Assembly: GCA_021795535.1 (NCBI GenBank)
Contig: JAJYPG010000122.1
Coordinates: 1 to 5,426 of the forward strand
DNA: 5,426 nucleotides
Direction: 5' to 3'
Source of the DNA: Planctomycetota bacterium
GTDB lineage: Bacteria > Planctomycetota > Phycisphaerae > WQYP01
The position numbers were made by a program, and so were the translations under genes. This document shows positions 1 to 5,404 of the stretch, piece by piece. Position 1 is the stretch's first letter, and the number at the start of each line of letters is the position of its first letter. The notes under the pieces were generated by a model. It was not told the DNA's origin and made no database searches. It saw nothing but the letters and a program-made list of their open reading frames with translations.

Positions 1-5
1 ATTTT

Positions 6-14
6 TGGTAATAT
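6..14 (+). promoter_or_regulatory. Candidate extended -10 for tRNA-Val
   Basis: TGG followed by TAATAT (9-14) has the TGn extended -10 layout, and TAATAT matches four of six bases of TATAAT. Transcription would start near position 21, about 10 bases before the mature tRNA, leaving a short 5' leader for RNase P. The -35 region lies outside the window, so this cannot be tested further here. The tRNA could equally belong to a longer transcript entering from the left. Confidence 0.25.
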
Positions 15-30
15 CCTGAATTATGGAGCC

Positions 31-104
31 GGGCGTTTAGCTCAGTTGGTTAGAGCGTACGGATCACACCCGTAAGGTCGGGGGTTCGAACCCCTCAACG
101 CCCA
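31..104 (+). tRNA. tRNA-Val (anticodon CAC)
   Basis: A complete cloverleaf can be folded by hand. The 7-bp acceptor stem pairs GGGCGTT (31-37) with AACGCCC (97-103), and A104 is the discriminator base. The D stem is GCTC/GAGC (40-43, 53-56). The anticodon stem is TACGG/CCGTA (58-62, 70-74) around a 7-base loop ATCACAC, giving anticodon CAC (65-67), which reads the valine codon GUG. The T stem (80-84 with 92-96, one G-U pair) closes the loop TTCGAAC. CCA is not encoded after position 104, so it must be added by nucleotidyltransferase. A possible extended -10 lies just upstream. No strong terminator separates it from mnmE, so read-through into that gene is possible. Confidence 0.97.
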
Positions 105-189
105 ATGTGGCCAAAAGGCTTCCTGACAATGAATGTCTACTCTCCACTCTCTATTTTCATCTTGTTGTCTGGTGCCAACTCGCCTCTTG

Positions 190-213
190 TGGACCTTCGG
201 TTAAACGGGTCCA
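190..213 (+). promoter_or_regulatory. Hairpin directly before the mnmE start
   Basis: TGGACC (190-195) and GGTCCA (208-213) form a perfect 6-bp inverted repeat around a 12-base loop. It ends four bases before the first mnmE ATG (218). No Shine-Dalgarno sequence is visible here, so in RNA the hairpin would occupy the place where the ribosome binding site is expected. It could affect initiation or simply mark a structured leader. A 6-bp repeat can also arise by chance. The leader between the tRNA and mnmE (105-217) otherwise shows no convincing promoter: CTGACA at 123-128 resembles a -35, but no -10 sits at a proper distance. Confidence 0.35.
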
Positions 214-217
214 TTGT

Positions 218-1576
218 ATGATAATGACCGACACAATTGCTGCCATCAGTTCCCCTCCGGGGGCCGCATGGAGAGGCATTGTTCGCCTTTCCGGACCACA
301 GGCCTGGCCAATAGCGCTGTCACTGCTGCCCCCCCTTTCCAATCCGCCAGCCAGAGAGTGGCTCAATATCACACTGGCCCGCCCGCGGCTGGCGATGGGT
401 GTAATATTCTTTCGCGCACCGGCCAGCTTCACCGGTCAGGATGTGGTGGAACTTCATCTGCCGGGGTCAATTCCGCTGCTGCAACGCGTACTTGGACAAT
501 TGATTGCCGCCGGTGCCCGCGGCGCCGGTCCGGGCGAATTTTCTTCACGGGCCTATGTGAATGGCAAGTGCGATCTGACCGAGGCGGAAGGCGTTGCGGC
601 AACCATAGCCGCAACCAATGAGCAAGAACTGCGCGCCGCACAAAGCCTGCGGTGCGGCCTGTTACACGAATGGACAACCGCACAAACCAACGCCTTGGCT
701 GATTTGCTGGCCATGGTGGAGGCGGGAATAGACTTCAGCGACGAACCCGGTGTCTCTTTCATTTCCGCGGCGGAATTGCTGGCGGCCATTGCCCATCTGG
801 AAGTGAAAATAGCGAATCTGCTGGCCCTTGCGGCGCGATGGGAAACGTTGGAAACGCTGCCAACGGTTCTGCTTGTCGGGCGGGCCAATGTGGGAAAAAG
901 TTCGCTGATCAACACTTTAAGCGGCCAAAACCGCGCTATTGTTTCCCACCACGCCGGAACTACACGCGACCCACTTTCCATTACCGCAACAACCCCCTCC
1001 GGCCCGATTCGGCTGGTGGATACACCGGGATTTGAATCCATCGGCCAGAGCCTTTACCCGCAAATGGATGAATCCCGCCAACAGGCGATGCAACAGGCGG
1101 ATTTATTGGTGCTGGTTCTGGACCATCAGCAAGCCGTCGCCTCGTTTGCCGATCTGTTGCGGGAGATGGCGGTGCGGCATGATCAGCCACTAATAGTGGT
1201 GCGGAACAAGGCGGACCTGGAAAATGATCCGCAAAAACATATTATAGATATACATGATTTTATTAGAGTTTCAGCTCTGACCGGTCAGGGACTGGAAAAT
1301 CTGCTTGAGGTCATAGGGCGACGCTGCTACTGCCGGCAGGCCATCGCGGTGGAAACAATAGCACTCAATCAGCGGCATCGCCAGGCTCTGATGCACACCA
1401 CCCGGCACTTGCGCCGCGCTGCGGATATGGCCGGCAGTGGCGCAATTGAGGCATCTCTTGAACTTGTGGCCAGCGACCTGCGAGCCGCACTAGACGATCT
1501 GGGTGGAATTTCCGGAATCATCAACACCGATGACGTTCTTGGCCGTATTTTTGGCCGTTTCTGCATTGGTAAATAA
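218..1576 (+). CDS. mnmE: tRNA uridine-5-carboxymethylaminomethyl(34) synthesis GTPase MnmE (TrmE)
   Basis: MnmE is a cytoplasmic K+-dependent GTPase. With MnmG it installs the (carboxymethyl)aminomethyl group at C5 of wobble U34, using a folate-derived carbon. From ATG 218 the protein has 452 residues, the usual family length. The N-terminal folate-binding domain has SPPG (12-15), SFTGQD (70-75) and PGEF (105-108). The G domain has G1 GRANVGKS (221-228), G2 GTTRD (247-251), G3 DTPG (268-271), G4 NKAD (330-333) and SAL (352-354). The helical domain ends in the diagnostic FCIGK with Cys449. Start choice: the frame is open back to a GTG at 107, but similarity to the family begins at MTDTIAAISSPPG, so 218 or 224 (a second ATG) is right; no SD distinguishes them. 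Oddities: the usual HGG motif is replaced by LPGS (81-84), and the position of the E. coli catalytic Glu282 appears to be Tyr280. No mnmG lies in the window. Confidence 0.96.
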   Translation: MIMTDTIAAISSPPGAAWRGIVRLSGPQAWPIALSLLPPLSNPPAREWLNITLARPRLAMGVIFFRAPASFTGQDVVELHLPGSIPLLQRVLGQLIAAGARGAGPGEFSSRAYVNGKCDLTEAEGVAATIAATNEQELRAAQSLRCGLLHEWTTAQTNALADLLAMVEAGIDFSDEPGVSFISAAELLAAIAHLEVKIANLLALAARWETLETLPTVLLVGRANVGKSSLINTLSGQNRAIVSHHAGTTRDPLSITATTPSGPIRLVDTPGFESIGQSLYPQMDESRQQAMQQADLLVLVLDHQQAVASFADLLREMAVRHDQPLIVVRNKADLENDPQKHIIDIHDFIRVSALTGQGLENLLEVIGRRCYCRQAIAVETIALNQRHRQALMHTTRHLRRAADMAGSGAIEASLELVASDLRAALDDLGGISGIINTDDVLGRIFGRFCIGK

Positions 1577-1603
1577 CCCTCCTAAATACAATGTGACGGA
1601 GGG
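1577..1603 (-). terminator. Weak hairpin in the convergent gap, possible terminator
   Basis: CCCTCC (1577-1582) pairs with GGAGGG (1598-1603) around a 15-base loop, directly after the mnmE stop. Read on the minus strand, downstream of the sugar-phosphate transferase gene, it is followed by TTATTT, a poor but recognisable U-rich run. Read on the plus strand it is followed by CATAAAA, which does not fit an intrinsic terminator. The long loop and short tract make it weak. The rest of this 98-bp convergent gap holds nothing else I can name. Confidence 0.3.
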
Positions 1604-1674
1604 CATAAAAACGGCATGAACAAAGTGGCTCTGCCGAGCAACGTGAAATGACAAACACCGTTATAAAACCATCA

Positions 1675-3102
1675 TCAGGACCCAACCACATCCGGCTTTA
1701 AGTGCGTGGTTGTGCCACCATGAATCCTGGATGCGGCAGGCGGTACAACCCCCGGTGCAGCCGCGGGCGACGGCACCGCGACACCCGCATTCGGTGCCGC
1801 AGGCGCGTCTTGTAAAACAGTGGCCCCTGCGGATTCACCGGGCACCGTCTGGGCGGAAAGTACAAACACAGTGGATGCAGCCTGAAGTGGAACACCGCCA
1901 TCATGGTGGATCATGCCCATTTTAAAAGCCGCCACAACAAGCCAGCCAAAAAGCACCATATAAATCCCCAGCGCCAGCGTGGTGGGAATAATGACGATAA
2001 CCAGCGCAAAACTCACAAACATGGCCGCCAGGGCATAACTCACCAGCGTCGCACGGGTGACAGACAAGCCTCGTTTTAAGAGAAAGTGATGAAAATGACC
2101 TGAATCTGGCGAAAAAATCGGACGGCCATTGATCTTCCGGCGTACCACAGCCAGCAGCGTATCAAGGAGAGGCAAGCCAAAAATGACCACTGAGGCCAGA
2201 AACCAGCGGAAGATACCGTCGTTCCCAAAAAGGATGATCATCGCCCCGCACACAAACCCCAGAAACATGCTTCCCGTGTCACCCATGAAAATAGTGGCCG
2301 GATTAAAATTAAATGGCAAAAATCCCAGCACCGCGCCTAGCAACGCAAGACTTAACGTAATGCGGGCCGGATTCAGTGAGGCAATTCCCGGCTGTGTTAA
2401 ATTCGCCGAGGCCAGATAGACGGAAAGAATCAGATAACCCACGGCCATAATGCCCGCGACCCCGCCACAAAGGCCATCCATTCCATCCAGCAGATTCATG
2501 GCATTGCTGGTCGCCATGATAATAAACACACAAAACAGAGCACTGAACATGCTGGCGAGTGTCATATAGGTATTTGGGGCAGTGAGTTGCACTATCCCCA
2601 GCAAATGGTGCCGTTCCAGCGGAAAGACAAACATATTCGCCAGATCAATCCGTGCGCCGATGTTGTCCGCCCGCGTGAGATTCAGAAAAAACAGGCAGGC
2701 CGCCGCCAGCAACTGGCCAAAAAGCTTGATGCGCGGTGAAAGACTGTAAACGTCATCAATCAATCCGCAGATCATGACAATACCGGCGCCCAGCATAATA
2801 CCCGGTGGCACCTGCACCTCTGCAAACTGCGACGCATTGACATTCAACGGAGTGACCGTTATTGATGCCAATACCCCCAACAACCATCCAATAAAAATCG
2901 CCACGCCACCCAGATAGGCAATGCGATTGGTATGAATTTTCCGCGTGCCATCCGGCTCATCCACAACGCCGTGTTTCAGCGCCAGGCGACGCATCAGCGG
3001 CGTCAGCGCCAGAGTGGCCAGAAACGAAACGTAAAATACCTGCATATACGGCATTAATATCGCCGCAAATGAAGCATTGGTTGATGTGGGGGGTACGGTC
3101 AT
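1675..3102 (-). CDS. wecA: WecA/TagO-family undecaprenyl-phosphate N-acetylhexosamine-1-phosphate transferase
   Basis: This inner-membrane enzyme family transfers a sugar 1-phosphate (typically GlcNAc-1-P from UDP-GlcNAc) to undecaprenyl phosphate, the first step of a lipid-linked surface glycan. The 475-residue protein has about eleven hydrophobic segments between residues 19 and 394. The family motifs are intact: KIHT and LGG (55-66), the Mg-binding DD at 116-117, NLLDGMDG (203-210), FMGDTGS (272-278), LLD with Asp314, and the cytosolic HFHH (336-339). HFHH and the overall pattern fit WecA/TagO better than MraY. The symbol is given by family; the exact sugar and glycan cannot be read from sequence. 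The C-terminus carries an extra Ala/Pro/Val-rich tail of about 80 residues (396-475), predicted cytoplasmic from family topology; E. coli WecA has 367 residues. No good SD precedes ATG 3102; ATGs at 3054 and 3045 are alternatives close to the first membrane segment. It lies downstream of the lipid A acyltransferase gene on the same strand. Confidence 0.93.
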   Translation of the reverse strand: MTVPPTSTNASFAAILMPYMQVFYVSFLATLALTPLMRRLALKHGVVDEPDGTRKIHTNRIAYLGGVAIFIGWLLGVLASITVTPLNVNASQFAEVQVPPGIMLGAGIVMICGLIDDVYSLSPRIKLFGQLLAAACLFFLNLTRADNIGARIDLANMFVFPLERHHLLGIVQLTAPNTYMTLASMFSALFCVFIIMATSNAMNLLDGMDGLCGGVAGIMAVGYLILSVYLASANLTQPGIASLNPARITLSLALLGAVLGFLPFNFNPATIFMGDTGSMFLGFVCGAMIILFGNDGIFRWFLASVVIFGLPLLDTLLAVVRRKINGRPIFSPDSGHFHHFLLKRGLSVTRATLVSYALAAMFVSFALVIVIIPTTLALGIYMVLFGWLVVAAFKMGMIHHDGGVPLQAASTVFVLSAQTVPGESAGATVLQDAPAAPNAGVAVPSPAAAPGVVPPAASRIHGGTTTHLKPDVVGS

Positions 3103-3227
3103 GGGATCGTAAACTCGCTTTGTTTCAACAACGCCAGTGGCAACTCACTTTTTAATAACTCTCATACGAACGGCCTCACCAAGGCGGGCATACAATACGG
3201 CTGTCAAAACGAAACCGACTTATAAAA

Positions 3228-3257
3228 AGTATACATTCCAGCAATCCGACAATGCAA
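3228..3257 (-). promoter_or_regulatory. Candidate promoter for the transferase gene (proximal)
   Basis: On the minus strand TTGCAT (3257-3252) and TATACT (3233-3228) are separated by 18 bases. TATACT matches five of six consensus -10 bases; the -35 is weak. Transcription would begin near 3221, leaving a leader of about 120 bases before ATG 3102. The sequence between here and the gene shows no obvious riboswitch or attenuator. Confidence 0.3.
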
Positions 3258-3291
3258 ACTTTATCAACAGTGATTTATTCGGCTGAATGGG

Positions 3292-3313
3292 GCGATAACA
3301 ATCAATCTATCGC
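3292..3313. repeat. Inverted repeat GCGATA-N10-TATCGC
   Basis: Two perfect 6-base arms (3292-3297 and 3308-3313) flank a 10-base centre. The arm spacing places the half-sites about one and a half helical turns apart, which suits either a dimeric DNA-binding protein or an RNA stem-loop at the 5' end of a minus-strand transcript started at the nearby TATAAT. On the plus strand it is followed by TTTT, but no plus-strand gene precedes it, so a terminator role is unlikely. Confidence 0.35.
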
Positions 3314-3321
3314 TTTTATCA

Positions 3322-3327
3322 ATTATA
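3322..3327 (-). promoter_or_regulatory. Candidate -10 TATAAT (distal)
   Basis: A perfect TATAAT is read on the minus strand at 3327-3322, followed two bases after the predicted start (near 3315) by the inverted repeat at 3292-3313. No recognisable -35 sits 16-18 bases upstream, where the sequence is C-rich, so activity would need an activator or would be weak. In an AT-rich intergenic stretch such a hexamer can also occur by chance. Confidence 0.3.
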
Positions 3328-3367
3328 TACGCATTGGGAGTTGGCTGGGGTCTCCGCTTCCCCTCAT
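3323..3367 (-). CDS. Possible 14-residue small ORF or leader peptide with a strong RBS
   Basis: On the minus strand GAGGTGA (3377-3371) is a seven-base match to the anti-Shine-Dalgarno sequence. The last G of GAGG lies six bases from an ATG at 3367. The frame reads MRGSGDPSQLPMRI and stops at TAA (3325-3323). It lies in the 312-bp gap between the acyltransferase stop and the transferase start, about 50 bases after the former. I recognise no similarity. It may be a leader peptide, a small protein, the relic of a start whose gene was lost, or chance. The RBS is the reason to list it: neither larger minus-strand gene has one this good. Confidence 0.25.
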   Translation of the reverse strand: MRGSGDPSQLPMRI

Positions 3368-3414
3368 TATTCACCTCTTGAAATAGCGTGTTTCAGTATA
3401 TCCCGGTCATCCAG

Positions 3415-4320
3415 TCATTCGTCTCGCGGACGGGTTTTCCACCGGCGATGAATCCACAAATACTGCGCCGGGTCTTCCCGAATAAATGTTTCAATCGCGC
3501 GTGTGTAGCGAGAGGTGATGTAATAAAGCTCATCCGGCTGGTTATCCCAGTCTTCCGGATAAATGATGTCCGTTATGCCCATATCAAATTCAAACCGATC
3601 ACCGCGTCGCCGCGCATAGCCAATGATCACCGGAACCCGATGCTGAATTGCCAGCAGGCCAATGCTTTTATAGGTACTGGCCCGGCGGCCAAAAAACGGC
3701 ACAAACATCCCCTTTCGCCCGGCATCCTGGTCGGCGATAATGGAAAGTACGCCATTATTTGCCAGCACCTGCTGCGCTGTGGTGGTCACACCTCTTTTTG
3801 ACAAAATCACCTGCCCTTTTTTCTCACGCACATCCAGAAGCCATGAATCAAAATGTGGATTATCTATGGGCCGTGCGATGCTGTACGACTTAAACCCCAA
3901 TGTTGCCAGTGAATAGCCCAGAATTTCCCAATTGCCATAATGCCCCGTCAGCATTATCGCACCGCGCCCGTTCAGCAGAACCTCCAGGCCCTCGGCAAGT
4001 TTATTCAGGTGTATATACTTGTGGAAGGTCTGAATGTTAATGATTCGTGTGGAAAAAATCACATCCATGGCCAGTTCACAAAAATGCTGGATAGACCGTT
4101 GCCCTATCGCCGCAAGCGCAGGCCGCGCTAATTCTGGAAAACTTGCCGCCAGATTTTCAATGGCCCGGTCTCTATGTTTGCGGTCAAAAGTCCACAGCAG
4201 TGAGCCAAACCCACGGGCAGTACGCAGATTGGCATCCACGGGAAACAGGCCCAGCATCATGCAGGCCCACCGTGCCGCCGTATAAGTTGACCAGTCAATT
4301 GCCAGATTCCGCTTCTTCAT
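3415..4320 (-). CDS. LpxL/HtrB-family lipid A acyltransferase
   Basis: Family members add a secondary acyl chain from acyl-ACP to a lipid A precursor at the cytoplasmic face of the inner membrane. The protein has 301 residues from ATG 4320, close to E. coli LpxL (about 306). Visible motifs, numbered from that ATG: the catalytic HYGNWE (127-132, the H-x4-D/E motif), RPIDNPHFD (150-158), the conserved block ADQDAGRKG to FVPFFGRRAST (196-216), and PAQYLWIHRRWKTRP near the C-terminus (284-298), matching the family's P-x-Q-x-x-W-x-HRRWK ending. The frame extends two codons upstream to a TTG (4326); the ATG is preferred because neither has an SD and ATG is the commoner start. Which position of lipid A it acylates, and which acyl chain it uses, cannot be told; a role in acylating another lipid is possible. 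It is divergent from the phosphatase gene and is followed on the same strand by the WecA-like gene after 312 bp. Confidence 0.92.
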   Translation of the reverse strand: MKKRNLAIDWSTYTAARWACMMLGLFPVDANLRTARGFGSLLWTFDRKHRDRAIENLAASFPELARPALAAIGQRSIQHFCELAMDVIFSTRIINIQTFHKYIHLNKLAEGLEVLLNGRGAIMLTGHYGNWEILGYSLATLGFKSYSIARPIDNPHFDSWLLDVREKKGQVILSKRGVTTTAQQVLANNGVLSIIADQDAGRKGMFVPFFGRRASTYKSIGLLAIQHRVPVIIGYARRRGDRFEFDMGITDIIYPEDWDNQPDELYYITSRYTRAIETFIREDPAQYLWIHRRWKTRPRDE

Positions 4321-4412
4321 TGTCAATCAATTTAGCACAACCGGCCAAAGCTGTAACGTCCATGCCCATCGGAATGCCCGTGAGACCAAATTTCCGATCC
4401 CTCCAGATACCC

Positions 4413-4422
4413 GTGCATGCAC
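4413..4422. repeat. 10-bp perfect palindrome GTGCATGCAC
   Basis: The sequence is self-complementary and lies 93 bp upstream of the acyltransferase ATG and 188 bp before the phosphatase start. Outer bases CCGT (4411-4414) and ACGG (4425-4428) give a second, offset inverted repeat. It could be an operator for either divergent gene; there is no second copy in the window to support that. Confidence 0.25.
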
Positions 4423-4430
4423 ATACGGTT

Positions 4431-4546
4431 AAAATAACGGAAATACCTTAAAAATACTCACGAAAAGTGTAGAACCTCGGAAATATCCGCAAAAATTATG
4501 AAAAAAAGTCGTTCAACGCAAAACTGCCCAAAAAGTTACTACAAAA
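4431..4546. other. Phased A-tracts, probable curved DNA in the divergent intergenic region
   Basis: Runs of three to seven A on the plus strand recur at 4431-4434, 4441-4443, 4450-4454, 4463-4466, 4481-4483, 4491-4495, 4501-4507, 4520-4523, 4530-4534 and 4543-4546. Most neighbours are 9.5 to 12.5 bp apart; the two wider gaps are near two turns. A-tracts in phase with the helix are known to bend DNA. The last ones fall at about -30 to -54 relative to the predicted phosphatase transcript start, where an UP element or bend could help RNA polymerase. This occupies the AT-rich half of the 289-bp gap; no gene is seen in that gap. Confidence 0.5.
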
Positions 4547-4559
4547 TTGGTTAGAATGT

Positions 4560-4568
4560 TGTTATGAT
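4560..4568 (+). promoter_or_regulatory. Extended -10 promoter for the phosphatase gene
   Basis: TGT followed by TATGAT (4563-4568) fits the TGn extended -10 arrangement, and TATGAT matches five of six consensus bases. No good -35 is found 16-18 bases upstream, which is tolerated in extended -10 promoters. Transcription would start near 4575, giving a leader of about 35 bases that contains the SD at 4595-4600. The upstream A-tracts may compensate for the missing -35. Confidence 0.45.
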
Positions 4569-4594
4569 TCCATGAAGCACGGGCTTTTGTTTTT

Positions 4595-4600
4595 AGGAGG
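4595..4600 (+). promoter_or_regulatory. Shine-Dalgarno AGGAGG fixing a TTG start
   Basis: A full AGGAGG lies nine bases before TTG 4610. The next in-frame ATG (4622) would be 21 bases away, too far for this SD, so the TTG is the likely start. It stands out because mnmE and both minus-strand genes show no clear SD. Confidence 0.8.
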
Positions 4601-4609
4601 ATATTCGCG

Positions 4610-5302
4610 TTGCTGAATTTCATGCTCACTGCTCCCGAAACTCTTCAAGTCTGGATCGACTTTGACGGAACCATTTCGCGCAAAGATGTTCTGGATGAGT
4701 TGATTCGCAACTACGCCATCAATGAATCATGGCGGCTTATAGAAGAGCGCTGGCTTGCGGGCCTGATCGGTTCGCGCGAGTGCCTTTCACAGGAATTCGC
4801 GCTCATCAACATTTCCCTGCCGGAACTTAATGATTTTCTGGACCACATAGAACTTGATCCCGGCATTCACTCTTTGCTCGCCCTGCTACGTGAACACAAA
4901 GTGCCAGTGGCGGTTCTTTCCGACGGTGTCGAACGATTTATTCGCCGCATTCTTCTACGCCATGGTATTCGCAATATGGAAATCAGGGCCAATAAAATTA
5001 CGCATCGCGCCGGGCGGCTTAAACTTTCCTGCCCGCATTCCAGTTCCGAATGTGTTGCCCAGGCCGCCCACTGCAAATGTGCCAGTGCCAACGCCCTGTG
5101 CCACCCGGCTCGGAAAACCGTTTATATCGGTGATGGTCGCAGCGACCTTTGCCCCGCCCGAGGTGCGGATTGGGTTTTTGCCAAGGGCGTTCTGGCACGG
5201 GCATTAACCCATGAGCATATTTCATATATTCCTTATTTGACGTTGCAGGATGTTACGGCAACACTTTCCCGTGTCTGGGCTGACCGGGTTGCCGTGGTTT
5301 AA
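4610..5302 (+). CDS. MtnX-like HAD-superfamily phosphatase
   Basis: The 230-residue protein has the haloacid dehalogenase phosphatase motifs in order: motif I DFDGT (17-21, nucleophile Asp17 and Asp19), motif II in VLSDG (Ser104), a probable motif III lysine in HCKCA (Lys156), and motif IV GDGRSD (174-179). Size and layout match the phosphoserine phosphatase-like group containing MtnX (about 235 residues in B. subtilis), which dephosphorylates the enol intermediate of methionine salvage. A shared detail is CPHS (141-144) followed by a Cys/His-rich stretch with Cys141, 148, 155, 157 and 164 and His143, 154 and 165; from memory B. subtilis MtnX has a comparable WPHSC...C...CK segment. No other salvage gene (mtnA, mtnK, mtnW) is in view, so the substrate is open and could be another small phosphomonoester. 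The start is TTG, chosen by a perfect SD. No signal peptide, so cytoplasmic. Divergent from the lipid A gene; nothing indicates shared function. Confidence 0.88.
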   Translation: MLNFMLTAPETLQVWIDFDGTISRKDVLDELIRNYAINESWRLIEERWLAGLIGSRECLSQEFALINISLPELNDFLDHIELDPGIHSLLALLREHKVPVAVLSDGVERFIRRILLRHGIRNMEIRANKITHRAGRLKLSCPHSSSECVAQAAHCKCASANALCHPARKTVYIGDGRSDLCPARGADWVFAKGVLARALTHEHISYIPYLTLQDVTATLSRVWADRVAVV

Positions 5303-5404
5303 GTCGCGACTCTTTTATGAAACATTGAATTGCTCTTGTGCGAACAGAAAAATTAATTGCCGTTACGGAATTGTATGTGTACGGCGGCTGTCGGAATTTG
5401 ATCA

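Noticed and set aside
107..217. In-frame extension of mnmE back to a GTG at 107, adding 37 residues.
   Set aside because: The extra residues do not resemble the MnmE N-terminus, the GTG lies three bases after the tRNA, and the family start fits the ATGs at 218/224.
553..1041. Minus-strand ORF of 162 codons opposite mnmE.
   Set aside because: It lies entirely within the well-supported mnmE reading frame and its translation shows no domain.
3376..3397. TGAAA/TTTCA inverted repeat shortly after the acyltransferase stop as a terminator.
   Set aside because: The stem is five A/T-rich pairs and no U tract follows on the minus strand.
3388..3801. Plus-strand ORF of 137 codons opposite the acyltransferase gene.
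   Set aside because: It is antisense to a gene with intact family motifs and its product shows no recognisable domain, so it is a shadow frame.
4295..4369. Minus-strand 24-codon ORF (MGMDVTALAGCAKLIDN...) overlapping the acyltransferase start, in a frame open for about 50 codons.
   Set aside because: No ribosome binding site precedes its ATG, no family is recognised, and an open stretch of this size is not rare by chance. It remains a possible translational-coupling leader.
5302..5317. Palindrome AGTCGCGACT followed by CTTTT, directly at the phosphatase stop, as an intrinsic terminator.
   Set aside because: With a realistic 4-base loop the stem is only three base pairs and the T run is four bases, too weak to call.
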